From assembly GCA_037127315.1 (NCBI GenBank), contig JBBBDQ010000310.1, forward strand, positions 1,187,001-1,251,000: DNA of 64,000 nucleotides. The letters run 5' to 3'. Under the pieces are notes generated by a model, which saw only the letters and a program-made list of their open reading frames with translations, had not been told where the DNA came from and made no database searches. The position numbers and the translations under genes are program-made. Source of the stretch: Ascarosepion bandense (Eukaryota; Mollusca; Cephalopoda; Sepiida; Sepiidae). Below are positions 19,471 to 32,206 of this stretch, piece by piece. Position 1 is the first letter of the stretch. Each line of letters opens with the position of its first letter.

Positions 19471-21940
19471 AACTAAAATAAAAAATTACGTCCTTTGCTG
19501 CTGACTATAGCCGTCGACTCAATCTAGCTAGTTTAGCAGTGCAAACGGCAGTCAAGGAAAAAGTTGATCAGCCCATTAACTCCCATGTTAGCGGGGGGTG
19601 TAGCTATTGCTAGGGCGGAGCTGGCCTCCCTGCTTACCAGGAAGGATCAAGCTCTAGTAGTTAAGATTAGGTAAAAAAGAATGTCTTGCGAGATGAATTG
19701 CGTGCGGATGAAGTCAGAAAAGCTTCTTAACATGTCGCGTGCGTCACATTGCCAGATGATCGGACCGTGACACCAAAGGTCGGCATATATGAAGCTTCGT
19801 GATTACTTCCAGGAATTTTTCACCAGGGAACTCAATCTCAGCTCTGCTCAGTTCGACACATATTTTGGCTGACTTTCTCCGCCTGGAGGCGGCTGAAGCT
19901 GCTGGGTGCGAGGATCCCATTACAGAGTCGGAAACCTGGGAAGCACTGAAGCTGGTTGGCCGGGATAAATCTCCGGGTTTAGATGGTATACCATACGAAC
20001 TGCACTTGAGGCAGTCACCCGTTCTTGTCCCTCTGCTGGAACTGATTTTCAGTAGCTGGATGAAGCAGGGGTCTATACCTCAACGCTACATCAGGGATGT
20101 TATCAAGTTACTACGGCATTTAATGATGTTAAATACAGAATTAAAATTTTAGCCAGAGTCTTACCCAGCTGTTTGCGGGCTGTCCTGTCTAGTCTGATTG
20201 ACTCCGAACTGACTTGTGCTGTGAAGAGCAAGACTATTCAGGACAACCTTCATGCGGTACACTTGATCGTCAATCAAGTCGACAGTGAAGCCAAGCTGAT
20301 CAATTTAGACCAGTCTAAGGCATTCGATAGGGTTGACCATGGGTTTCTGGAGGCTATCTTTTTAGCCGCCAATTTCGGGTTGTACTTTTGCTTCTGTCAG
20401 TCTTTTGTATACAACTCCCGGTGCGCTGGTGGGAAGTGATTAATGTTCGATCGAAGCTTTTTCTATTGTCTCGCTTCATTTGTCAAAGTTGTCCACTTTT
20501 GCCTTTGCTCTATGTTCTTGCGTTGAAGCCTTTCCTTTGCAAGTTAAAGGCGAATCCTGCGCTGAATTTCACTACCTGGTACTACAAGCTCGGCCAGGTA
20601 CTATGCCTATGCAGACGGCGTTTTGGTCCTTGTGTCGAGCAAGGCCGAGATTGACGAAGTCAACAAAGAAATCAGAGCATGAGACGGTAGCAGGAGCCAA
20701 GTTCAACCGCGATAAGTCTTTGGGCCTGCGGTTGGATGCATCGAAGGGAGTTTCTCTTCCCGGGCCTTTTCTCTGGACAGACCGATCAAGACACTCGGTC
20801 CTAATCTTTAGTTGGAGATAAATTAGTCAGTGGTGCAGGAGAAGGCCAAGGCGGCAATTGCTTTCCTTAAAGGGGAGGGCGCACATCTACCCGAGTCTCC
20901 TTTGCCAACTATCTGTGCTGCTTCTTCAGTCTACAATACTAATGCAATTAGTCAGACACTTGTTCTCCTTCTTGTAGGGAGGCAATTCCTCCAAGGTATC
21001 TCGGGAGATCTGTTGCCTCCACTCTACTGTGGGCGGTGTGGGTATACCTAGCGTTGAGATTCGTCAACATACGCTTTGCATCACATTCCTGGATCAAATG
21101 TGCCGGCAAACGGATGGTGAGGGCAAATTCTGGAAAGAAGACTCCTGAAAGAACTTTCTATCCCTGAGAAGTGTGCACTTATCCGAGGAAGCCCGCCATT
21201 TGCCCCGAGTCGAGTGATCTTTCTATCGCTCTGAAACGGGCGACGAAAGGCCTTTCCGACATCCAGGCGTTGTTTCGTAGACCATTATATTATGTGTTTG
21301 CCAGGAGATCCGCTCAGGATGATTTGATTGGCGAGTTCGGTCTTACGAAGCAGGAGGCTCACTCAATATGGCCTTGGACACCCGGGTTGAAATGCCTCAC
21401 TAACAATGAAGCATTATTCACCTGGCTGGTGATTCGTAGGGCCCTCTAGGTTGGTAAAAGGCTTTGTGCAACGGGCTTGGAGAAGTCTCCAAACTGCGTG
21501 CACTATACTGGGGAGGCGGACATTCACGCCTTCTTTCAGTGCAGTGTTGTAGTCCCACTGTGCAATTTGTTGAAGGTATGATGGTTCGCATGCTTCGCGG
21601 AAAGTTCTCTTCCCTCGAGGCCAGTCCTGACTGTAGCAATGCGGTGCCGCCATTGAAGAAGGGTGAACACTATGTGTTCTTTTGCTTGCAAGATGTTATG
21701 AGAGTCATGAGGATTCGTCAAAAGAGCTCTAAGGAGACGAGAAGTTCACATCTTCCCAACTGATCTTGTACTTTAAGCATCAGCTTAAAATCAAGATTAA
21801 GACAGAAAGGCGGCGGATCCCCACATTAGAGTTCTGCAAAAGGTGGGTGAGTCTTGCGCGTTTGTGCCGAGTAAGAGGCGTCGAATAAGAGTGGCATCTC
21901 GATGCCGATTAGGATATTGTTCTAGCTGCCTTGAACATTG
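19471..21940 (+). pseudogene. LINE A ORF2 reverse transcriptase and C-terminus
   Basis: RT motifs in order: KSPGLDGIPYEL (19970), CAVKSKTIQDNLHAVHLI (20217) and LINLDQSKAFDRVDHGFLEA (20300). The catalytic box reads YADG at 20608-20619 instead of YADD, losing the second Asp. C-terminal sequence near 21460-21570 (CVHYTGEADIHAFFQC) corresponds to the Cys/His cluster before the 3' end. At least four frame changes occur. The copy cannot make an active polymerase. Confidence 0.8.
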
Positions 21941-22621
21941 CCACTCGCCAGCCCAGATATAGACTAGATTAGGCTTGATTTGTTTTTGTCTAGTTTTCTT
22001 TGAAGTTACTTCGCTCGGGTTTGTTTGCGCAACGGTCCGTTTTATTTCTGCCCCGACATTCTTTAACTTAATCCCTCTCCATTCCCTTGTTTAGATGACC
22101 AGATATGTCAGTTCTCTGGGAGGTGCGGAACGCCTTTCGAATATCGGGTGTGAATTTTGTATTTGTTTTTGTGTTTGGATGTGTGTATGCTTATCCCTCA
22201 TCACAGACAATAATTGTACATATGGAGTTTTTACTTTTTAGTTAGGACTTCATGGAGACGCTGAGGTATTAAGGCGAACGTAGTATCAAATTATGAAAGC
22301 GTTTTTTGGTGTAAGAAATACTGTGGAATGTTTGAGTTAGTAATTGTGTCTAGCTGAGTTAAACTATAAGCCAAAAAGAACATCAGCCTTCTCTATACCC
22401 ATTTTCGGACGTGCACATATGCACGTTTTTTGTACATTAAATATTGTCTTGCTTACGAATTGAGTCTGTTGGTATAACATCTTTTGACTTTGCGAACTGT
22501 GTGTACGTTTTGAACTTTGTGTTGATACTGTCTTGCTTTGTTTTTTATTGTTCGTGTTATTTTTTTTAACTATATTTTTGCGTGTTAAATTTTAGTTAAT
22601 TGAGGAGAGGCGAAAACCATT
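21941..22621 (+). other. LINE A 3' UTR and LINE B 5' UTR
   Basis: Non-coding sequence. The part to about 22390 is most likely the 3' untranslated end of copy A. From about 22400 the T-rich sequence leading to gaggagaggcgaaaaccatt just before the ATG at 22622 looks like the leader of copy B. The exact join is not visible to me and no poly-A tail separates them. Confidence 0.4.
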
Positions 22622-23258
22622 ATGGCAAAGTCTCTCAAGCCATCTATTTTAACGGATGCACTGACGGTTACACCTTCGTCGTCGGTGAGAACCCAAGTGA
22701 AAAAGGGCCTCACTTATGATTACATGCAGCAAAAACAAAAATACAAAGACTATATAAATGGAAACGAGCTTTTAGCCGTCCCAGATGTAGTGAATGTTAT
22801 TTCAGCGAAGACAATTTCCTTGTTGGCATGCAATGTTTATCGGAAGTTTATTGATGCCAGCAGGGAGAGTATGGAGGGGGCTCTCAACAAAAGCCTCAGC
22901 ATTATACCCAAGACGGTCCATGGCAACGTGGGACGTGCTGCTAAGATCGGAGGAGGAGGCAAAAGTGTGAGCAGGAAGTACCATGATGGCAAAGAACGTC
23001 AGGCTCCAAACAGAGTATATGGGAACCCGCCGAACCAGGATTGTCGTGTACATGGAGTACTAACAAAGATCTCCTGTGACCATGTAGGGGGTTATTTTGT
23101 TCAGTATGGCGCTGTAGAAGACTATCGAGTGGCGAGTTAGGCGGATGTCCCTACGGAGTATGTTTGGCTGCACATAAACCTGGACCGTCCACATTTTCTA
23201 AAAATGGCCGACATTTTCATGTGTCGTGAAAAAGAAGTTGTTCGTCGTGGTTGAGGGC
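22622..23258 (+). pseudogene. LINE B ORF1 N-terminal part
   Basis: A 172-codon frame from ATG 22622, preceded by a purine-rich leader, with SVRTQVKKGLTYDYMQQKQK and ISLLACNVYRKFIDASRESM. A frameshift at about 23135 continues into ADVPTEYVWLHINLDRPHFL and FVVVEG just before the insertion. In related ORF1 proteins this leads directly into the zinc knuckle, which here reappears only at 24374. Confidence 0.6.
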
Positions 23259-24380
23259 CTGTTGTAGAGATGCCGGGATTTTATTTTTTTGTTTAAATTA
23301 TCAGAAGGCTATATGTTGAATTTGGCTGCGTGAAAGAATATTCCTCTCAAGACAATTTGTATTTTGCATGAAAAAGAATGAAAATTGACTGAAAAGACAC
23401 TTGATCATTTAACGGATATATAACAATTTATATCAAAAGGTATACAGATGTGAAAGGTGAATGTTGAATGTGATAATTAATGTTCACGAAATATGAAATC
23501 AGTTTTGATGTTATGACCAAATTGACAAATTTAAGAGTTCAAATGTTGTGCACAAAATGACTGTTAAAATGAATAAAAGTCTTTCACAATAAAGTTCTTG
23601 AGTTAAGTGTATTAATTCAAAAATGTGTCGATAAGAGTTTGCTACCTTCGAACGTAATTTGAAAAGAATTGTACTTAACTTGAGATTGGTGGTGGTGGTG
23701 ATGATGATGATGATGATTATGATGATGATGATGATGATTCGTGTTCAAAACTATTATTGAGTTTTGTGCTAAGAAGAATGTGTTATCTGCGGATGAACTG
23801 TTCTCCTTCAGCAAAGTCGAATGATGTTTGAATATATTTAGATTCAGGGTTGAAATTCAGGCGACAGTGAGAATATGAATTCGTATATTTTTGTTGGTTG
23901 AGTTTGGCTTGTTTAAAATTAAGAATTCGTCTCATAGTTGATGGACATTTAAGAAACTGAAAATTGTTGAGTTGAATCTTGTTCGCTCAAGAATGAGTCT
24001 CACTAAGGATTTGGTGAATTTCTACGAAGTAGTTAATTTTTATAAGTGACGAATTTAGAGGTGTTGTCGATTCTTCACTAAGGTTCTTTTCCACTAGGGT
24101 CTATTTCCAAACTGTTGGATTTTAGGTGCGTTTTTTATTTAATACTGTCTGGTCACGCGTTAATTGCATGGGTTAATTTTGGCGCGAATTATTTAAATTC
24201 TAAGAAAAGTGACTCCAAGAAATAGTGTGATTTACGCCGACCAATCAGCGTTCAGTACATTGCCTCTTTACAAGCCCAAGCTTGTTGTCACTTTTTCTCG
24301 ACCGTAATCAAAGTTTTATTTTTGAGATAATATTATTTTTTCTGCGCTCATAATGTAAAACGAAAAAGCGCACTTTAACA
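23254..24380. mobile_element. probable solo LTR inside LINE B ORF1
   Basis: The ORF1 frame breaks off at VVVEG (about 23252) and resumes at RPHCWTCG (24380). The 1.1 kb between starts TGTAGAG and ends TTTAACA, compatible with LTR ends, and has no coding content. It contains a gaccaatcagcg box near 24239 and AT-rich regulatory-looking sequence. A target duplication could not be identified, so a solo LTR is the best but unproven reading. Confidence 0.45.
23690..23740. repeat. (GGT)n/(GAT)n trinucleotide run
   Basis: Imperfect ggtggt then gatgatgat repeats within the proposed solo LTR. The poly-His frame on the minus strand is an artefact. Confidence 0.9.
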
Positions 24381-24939
24381 GACCACATTGCTGGACTTGT
24401 GGTGCAGCAGGTCACTTATCGAAAATGTGCCCCGGAAGAAATTCTGTGGCAGAACAAGTGCCACCAGTGACACTAGTAGCACCGCCTGTGCAAAAATCAA
24501 ACATAGAGGTAGCAGAAGAGTCCAGCCAGACCAGGTTGTGAGGAGGGGAAAGTAAGCAGCTTTACGGCCCTCCTCCACCCCAACAGCAGAAGGACGTTCA
24601 TCAACAGCCACAACAATCAACAGAAATAGCAGATAAAGAACGAGAAACAAGAAATGCTTCCACCTTGTTCATTGTCTTTAAAAAGAGGGATGGAGGAAGA
24701 CAAGGAAATAGAGACGAAAAGCTGGAAAAGTGATTTGAAAGCAGATCGATTCAGGGCGGAACGCGCCCTGGTTGTCCTCAAGGCACTATCCGCCCCTGCT
24801 TCGCCTGTTAAAACTCATATATTATTGAAAGGAAAAAGGTATTCTTTTTCCTCTGTAAGAGTTCTTTCAACTCCCTTCCCCAAATCCCCGCCCAAACCAG
24901 ACAAAACCTCCCCCAAACAAGACAAACCTTTATAGGGAC

Positions 24940-24940
<1 letters not shown>
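24371..24940 (+). pseudogene. LINE B ORF1 zinc knuckle and Pro-rich region
   Basis: Frame starting about 24374 reads FNRPHCWTCGAAGHLSKMCP, a complete CCHC zinc knuckle (C-x2-C-x4-H-x4-C), then a Val/Pro/Gln-rich stretch with stops. Frame 24654-24935 ends in a PKPDKTSPKQDKP repeat. A PKPDKSSPKSDKP copy at 25855 suggests that the next insertion split or duplicated this part. Confidence 0.65.
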
Positions 24941-25849
<909 letters not shown>

Positions 25850-25850
<1 letters not shown>

Positions 25851-28400
25851 CCTCCCCTAAACCAGATAAATCCTCTCCTAAATCAGATAAGCCCTCTCCC
25901 AAACCAGACTATAAAAAAAATAGAGAACTAATATACAACATGGAAAAAAATGCCATGTGGATAGACAAGCCTTGGAAAGGGATCTCTCCTCTCAACGAAA
26001 GACTCTCTTAAGACCACTGTTTAAAATGTCCTCAGTAGACAGCAAATCTATTAAAGTCTCTAATAATTTTTCCAAAGCCTCCGGTGTACTGACTGATATG
26101 AAATATCAGGGGCAACCTGAGAGTTTGGGATTATTTGGAGCGGGCTGCAGAGGCGTTTCCCAAAATTAGGATGTCCCAAATAGGAACACCAGAGCTCAAA
26201 AATATTTCATTGATTTTTGCTAGGAGAGTCATGATAATCTTCCATCCCTCTTTGTGTAGGACAGTAAAACTTTTGTCGGTGGTATTGTCTTGGACGAACG
26301 AATTACATCCGAAATTGGTACTGGCAGTCTGGGACAATCCGTTAGGGTCTTGACTCCTGCAGATTTCCGGCCAGTGTGTACCTAAGGGACCTGACTTACT
26401 ATCAAGATAGTCAGCTAGAATGCGAGAGGCCCGAGAGATCAGGGTAAAACTACTCGCCTTCTTCGTGATCTCTTCGAGGTGGGGTGATCTTAGCCTGGTA
26501 GATCTGATCGACGAGTTCTTCGATAGATACCCAGTCGATCCCTCCTGGGATCACTTAATTGGCCATCTACCCAGATAGCTAACTACCTGGATAGAATGTT
26601 AGTGAGAAGGGTCGATGTACATTTGCTATACTGCCCCACGTTCCACTGGTTAGGATATTCGGATTACGAACTTGTTTGTGCCCGGATGGCGTTAGATGGT
26701 AGGCCTAGGGTGGCTGGACACTAGAAGTTTATCGTGTCTTTGCTACACAAGCTGGACTTGTGATAACTACTAACTAAACTAGTGCAGCGGGAATTAGTGG
26801 CAGTAGTTATTGGGAATAGGTGGTGTGAGGGGCTTTAGGATAGCATTAGATCTTTCACCGCTGACTATAGTCGTCAAATCTCCCTAGCTAAGGCTAACAA
26901 GGGGAAGACACTTAAAGATTATCCCAGGCGGAGGCAGGGAAGATCTCGTAGAGATAGCATTACCGGGGTCAGGTAATTAGTCATAGGTTAAACAAGATGT
27001 GTGACGAAGCCGTGAGCATGGGCGCAGAATTGCGGAAGGAAGAGATCCGTCGAAGTGGCGATCGATATATTCAAGAGGGGCGTACTCTGACGTCGACCGA
27101 CGATATGTGCGAGACGTTTCGGCGGCATTTCAAGAGCCGCTTTATCAAGGAGCCTGGTCTCTGTAAAAACGAGATTCGCATCTATTTGGCTGACTTTCCT
27201 CGGCTTGCGCCAACTGATGCAGCTAGCTGCGAGGGTGAGATCACGGAGAGCGAAGTTCACTTGGCATAGAAGAGGGTCGGCAGTGGCAAGTCTCCGGACT
27301 TGATGGTCTACCTAATGAATTGTACTTGTGGCTCTTGCACATCTTTGTACCAATTTTGACAGTGGTGTTCAACAACTGGTTCCGGCAGAGCTCCGTCCCC
27401 ACCGGGTCTTCAGGGGTGTGGTGTGATCACGCTGTTGAAAAAGCGGATTCACTGTCCCTGGTGCGGCTCAATCCAGGGTTTTTGCATACGCCGATGGCAT
27501 TAATTTTTGTGTTGTCCCAGGACGACATTGAGGTGGTACAGAAAATGCTTGAGCAGTACGAAAAAGTGAGGTGGGTGGAATTAATCGCCACAAGTCTTCC
27601 GGTTTGCGGTTAGGCACCTGGAAGGGGTCGCGATTCTGGGGCCCTTCAGTTAAACTGACGGATCTGCCCGCATTCTTGGAGTGTGGTTCGAGCCGGATCT
27701 CCAGCTGGAGAAGAATTGGTCGGAGGTACTAGTAAAGGTCGGAGCATCGGTCCAGACTTGGCTTCGACAGCGGTTATTCACGAAGGGGGAGTCTGAGGCG
27801 TGTGTTACATACATCTTTCCCTCAACCTTTGCCGGTTGACCGTAGGAAGGCGATCGAGCGCTTGTTGTCTACCATTTTGGGGGGGGGGGCGCAAGCATCA
27901 GGTCAATAGAGACGTCTGCTCGAAACGTCCCTGTCATGACGGGCGATGATTGGAATGCCACACGTGGTGAGTCATTGACACGCCTCGAGGTTTCCTATGC
28001 CGCGTTTTGACATAGAATTCGATTTTGGAGAGGATTGTTAGGGACTTCTTCCCTAGCCTTACTATTACTCCTCTCGTTTCGAGGACTGAGCGCCGATGTA
28101 AGCCCCAAAATCAATCGAAATTCTGACTCAAGTGTCAAGAGACCTTGCGGACTAATTTTCGGTTCATTGACCTTTCTCGGCCTCGGAGGCACGTGTATCG
28201 TTTATTAGTGGCAGGTGTCGTAACGAAGGATTGGCTTGTTGGCGATTGAGTCATGCTTCTTTTAGTCTTGGGCGCCAGCAGCGAATTACCTAAGCAACCC
28301 TGAGTTTTCGCTTACCTGGCGATTGATTCGGAATGGGCTATCTCTCAATGACATGGCCTTCAGATGGGGCGGGTTGTTCCGACTGTCACTGGTGTGACTT
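25850..28400 (+). pseudogene. LINE B ORF1 end, endonuclease and RT remnants
   Basis: Heavily mutated. PKPDKSSPKSDKP resumes at about 25855. Near 26480 the endonuclease C-terminus appears (LSLVDLIDEFFDRYPVDPSW). RT-linked words appear near 27285 (SGLDGLPNELYLWLL) and 27500. Nearly every 60-100 codons there is a stop or frameshift, and the central RT motifs are deleted or unreadable. Compared with copy A this one is older or more damaged. Confidence 0.6.
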
Positions 28401-28930
28401 TGGTTTAGAAGAAACAGCTGAGGACGCCTACTACATTATCCCCAAGTGTACACTTTCTGGGACCATGTCAGCGAGCTGACTGCTCGTATCGCTTCCGAAC
28501 AGTTCGTGTCCATCAATCTCGCGTACGCGTGTGATAATGTATCACCCTCATATTTTTGGGTGAAACGGATGGTGTTTCTCACTTTGCTAGTCATAGCATG
28601 AATGGTGGTTTAGATGTCACGGACGGAGGGAATATTGCGATATAAACGTTATTCTTATCAGCATCTGATTAGACTCTTTGAGTATCAGCTCAAGATGAAA
28701 ATCAGATCTGCTAGAAAGCGTTTGATATCGACAGGTTTCAACTGGGTGACTGTAGCAAGTCTGGTTTGCATAAATGGAGCCAGTCTTAATTTTCTTTTTT
28801 AAGTTCCTCATTACACAACGGAACGGTTTCCTGCTCCTGCTAACCCTCCTTTGGTTAAGTTAGACTTCTTTTGTGTACCTAGTTAATGTGAGTAAATGTT
28901 GTTCCTAGCTTGTTCCCGGCTTTCTCTTTT
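28401..28930 (+). pseudogene. LINE B ORF2 C-terminal end and 3' UTR
   Basis: CHWCDFGLEETAEDAYY starts a Cys-rich cluster, followed by WDHVSELTARI and, in 28614-28802, YSYQHLIRLFEYQLKMKIRS and FNWVTVASLVCINGAS before the stop. 28402-28690 is homologous to 5881-6170. Sequence beyond about 28805 is the untranslated tail. Confidence 0.7.
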
Positions 28931-28949
28931 GTTATGATCCAAGTCGAGA

Positions 28950-29434
28950 TTCCCAACCTCTCCAGTTTGTTTTTGGGCCCACTTTTTCATCTTGATTGGG
29001 TCAGTCTTTGATTCTCCAATTCCATTATTTATTTTATCCTTTCGGTTGTGTGATCTCCCCTTTTTCTATGATAATGGACTCGACTTGAGTATACATATAC
29101 TCCTGCCATAGTGGGATACGTCAGAACCGTAGAGATTCGAGTACCGTATCTGATCCGTAAGTTGCCGAACGATACCAAAGTTTCATAGAGAATACCGCTT
29201 CAGTAGCTCTGAGCTCCACTCAGCCAGACATATCACCCGTCAATTCCGACGTGGACGTACTAATTCCAGCACGGCTTCACTTCAAAGAATTATATACATA
29301 TATTCTTTACTAATCGTATTCCTGGATTACTAACATGCGTTTAAGTTTGTATCTTTACGTTTAATATAACATATTTTTCTATCTCAATTATCTGTTTTGT
29401 TGTTCATTATTTTGTGCGGTTCCTCAGCACAACA
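28950..29434 (+). repeat. probable 5' LTR of plus-strand Gypsy element
   Basis: Non-coding sequence ending ..cagcacaaca directly before acttggcgacgaag, a leader/primer-site-like sequence that follows the LTR in many animal Gypsy elements. The 5' edge is not certain; I see no second LTR to compare because the element is truncated. Confidence 0.4.
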
Positions 29435-29560
29435 ACTTGGCGACGAAGATTCGAACTCACGCACACCACAACAACTTTGACGAAGATTTGAACTCACGTA
29501 CACAACAACAACTTGGCAACGCAGATTCGAACGCGAGTCGACACAACTTTGACGAAAGAT
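29427..29560 (+). repeat. three imperfect repeats of the leader/primer site
   Basis: The block caacaacttggcgacgaaga plus ttcgaactcacg is repeated at about 29430, 29470 and 29505, with variants cgacgaagat, tgacgaagat and gcaacgcagat, and a partial fourth near 29540. Multiplication of the region immediately 3' of an LTR is unusual. Confidence 0.7.
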
Positions 29561-30328
29561 GCGAAATACGAAAAAGAATGTTTACCAAACTCCAAAATGA
29601 CCCAGGATTAACGCTTCAAAAACTATTAGAAGACTGCCAAAAATGCTTAAGCATTAAAAAGACAATAAAGATATTGAGGAATCTGGAGTAGCTCATATAC
29701 GTACGTTTAAAAAAAAATTACGTTTTTCACCCTCCCTCAAAGTAAAACAAGAATTTAATGATAAAATTACAAGATATAAGACAACTACTGACAGAAATCA
29801 AATAAAAAATAAGCCCTTCATCCCCCATCTGCATGTTACAGATGTGGTGGATTCCACTGGAATAGAGATTGTCAGTTCAAATACAAGAGCTGTCTAGCTT
29901 TTGGAAAAATTGAACATAAGGCAGCTGTATGCAGAAACAAAAGACACTCTAGCAGAGTAATAACTACTAGAGTGGACTACGAAGATAAACAAAACACAAT
30001 GAAATATGTAGAATTTTAAATATTAAATAAAAAGGTCAAACTACAATTAGATTCAGGTTTGGATCTAACGATAATTAACCTACAAACATGGAGGAGACTG
30101 GATAGGCCGACCATGATGCATACACAAAAAATCTCTAAGTTTGTCACAGGAAAGCGGATCAATTTCGAAGGTGAAATAATCGTGAATGTGAAATTCCATG
30201 GAAAAACAAAAACAAAAAAAATAAATAAATAAAATAAAATAAAAATATATGTTATGAAAGACACAGAAAATTTGCTAGGCACAGACTGGATGCAAAAGTT
30301 TGATGTATGGGATTACCCATTAGCTCTT

Positions 30329-30359
<31 letters not shown>

Positions 30360-31245
30360 TAGAGTGCGAGCCGTCAGAAGCTACAAAATTAAAAGAAGAA
30401 TTACACAACAAATTTCCCGAAGTATTCTCAAGCGGTTTAGGACAATGCAAAAATTGAGCTAAAGCAGAATGTTCAGTCTGTATTTAAGAAAAAGCGAAAC
30501 GTACCTTTCGCAACAATAGACAAAATAGATAAAGAGCTAGATAGACTAGAATAAACTGGGATCCTTTCAAAAATAGATTTCAATGAATGGGCTGCACCAG
30601 TGGTATATGTGAAGAAAAAATCCGGAGAAACCAGTGTTTGTGCAAATTTCTCGACTGGATTAAACAACGCTATAAAAGATTATCATTGCCCATTGCCAAA
30701 TCTAGAGGAAATATTTACCAAGCTTAACGGTGGTAAGGTATTTTCAAAAATAGATTTAAGCGAAGCTTATCTTCAGATTCCAGTTGAAGAAGAAAGTACA
30801 AAAATATTATGTATAAACACGCATAAAGGACTCCATATATTCAACAGATTGTCATTCGGAATAAAGGTAGCTCTTTCAATCTTTCAATCTTTCAACAGAC
30901 AATGGATACCATGCTCACGGGACAGAACTTTGCCACTACTTATTTAGACGACATTCTAATCAAAAGCGATAATATGGAAGAACACGCGACGCATATTAAA
31001 GAGGTTTTCAAAAGAATACAGGATTTTGGATTTAAAGTAAAAGAGAAAAAATGTGATTTTTTCTTAAAAGAAATCAAACACTTAGGGCATATAATTAACG
31101 AAAGTGTCAGAAAACCAGATCCAGATATGGCATCAGCAATAAAAAATATGCCTGAGCCGAAACATGTCACAGAGTTGCAAAGTTTCCTTGGTTTTACAAA
31201 CTATTATGGTGAATTCATTGAAAACATGTACAAATTATCCACAAC
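29550..31245 (+). pseudogene. Gypsy (mag/K02A2.6-like) gag-protease-RT relic
   Basis: Gag zinc knuckle at about 29836 reads CYRCGGFHWNRDC, followed by a second, damaged Cys cluster. The protease near 30030-30300 has LQLDSGLDLTII (DSG) and LLGTDWMQKF. RT: VVYVKKKSGETSVCANF, FSKIDLSEAYLQIPVEE and, in 30902-31354, TYLDDILIKSDN with an intact catalytic YLDD, then KHLGHIINESVRKPDPDM and LQSFLGFTNYYGEF. Homology stops at about 31245; RNase H and integrase are missing. Frameshifts occur at 29700, 30240, 30450 and 30890. Confidence 0.8.
30335..30359 (+). repeat. poly-A run inside the protease-RT linker
   Basis: A run of about 25 A within the frame, likely expanded by slippage; it encodes only Lys. 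Confidence 0.9.
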
Positions 31246-32206
31246 ACTTTCCCTCTCCGTTAGTGAGTGTGCTACTAGATTTTGCTGTTTGGTGGAATAC
31301 AGCAGCCACTCTCAATTTTTGTGGAGTGGACGGGTCTTACTAACAGTTGTTTAATTTTAGTTTTAATATTTTGTTATATTTTAGTTTGTTTTGAATATTT
31401 TGTTATATTTTAGTATATGTAAATAACATTTTTATGTCATGGGTTTTGTTCCTCATTTTAGGTTCCCCCTGCGAATATGTGGTAGTATGGTATATGTAGG
31501 ATTGTAAGATGATGGACGAGTTTTTGTGGTGAACAAAGAAAAATTAATGAATGATTAAGTCGTGTATGTGATTAGCTAGGTATTGGAATGACAGTGTAGA
31601 CCAACCTCAACCCACCCCACTTTGGCCACATTTTTGTAAATTATACAAAATAAATATTCTTGCTTATGGACTGAGTCGCGATCATTCTTGATCAGACGCT
31701 CTCTTGTTAAGCTCCCCCTTGTTAAACTCTCTGCTTCCGAGCAGAGAGGGATCCAAATGATGCTCCGTCGAAAGACAGAGTCTCGTTTGAAGTGAAAAAA
31801 CAACAGCCTGACCCAGCCTTAAGCTGGGTCTACGGGATACTTTTAGTTGGGCTTAAGGGCTCAGAATTCCCAGATTAATTAAACTTGTGTCGCATCAGCT
31901 TTGGTGGGAAGGTGGTAAATACCGTCTTGCTTACAGATTAGAACCTGATAGTGTTATTCTTGTCTGTAAGAATTCTCGTGCTGATTAAACATTTTATTCT
32001 ATTACGCCTGGTTTGATAATTTTTCGACTTGGATTTACACTTTGTTAAATTGTACTCTTGTTCACGGTACTGTAGTGAACAAAACAAGATCTACATTTAA
32101 AATTGAAATGCTAAGTACTGACTCATTGATTTTGTTAGAAATAAACGAATTTACTCGAATTTACAAAACCTTTGCTTAGTTCACAAAACTCATGAAATTT
32201 CACACC
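31246..32206. other. unassigned, possible LTR-like sequence
   Basis: Begins where Gypsy homology stops. Contains an AATAAA signal near 31648 and GC-richer sequence at 31670-31860, including a small hairpin cccagcctta/agctggg near 31814. It may be an LTR of another element that truncated the Gypsy copy, but matching ends were not found. No gene seen. Confidence 0.3.

Larger units (their letters stand above)
17450..22390 (+). mobile_element. Tx1/L1-like LINE copy A
   Basis: Plus-strand non-LTR retrotransposon with ORF1 remains (17450-18608), ORF2 (18621 to about 21940) containing an AP-type endonuclease, RT and a C-terminal Cys/His region, and a 3' untranslated part. It is 5'-truncated at, or interrupted by, the Gypsy element at about 17450. 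There are numerous stops, so it is inactive. The clade call rests on ORF2 motifs resembling transposon TX1-like proteins. Confidence 0.75.

Noticed and set aside
23617..23814. Poly-His frame on the minus strand
   Set aside because: Produced by a (GAT)/(GGT) trinucleotide run, not a metal-binding protein.
31246..32206. Firm LTR assignment for the segment after the truncated Gypsy RT
   Set aside because: An AATAAA signal and GC-richer stretch are suggestive, but no paired ends or second copy were found.
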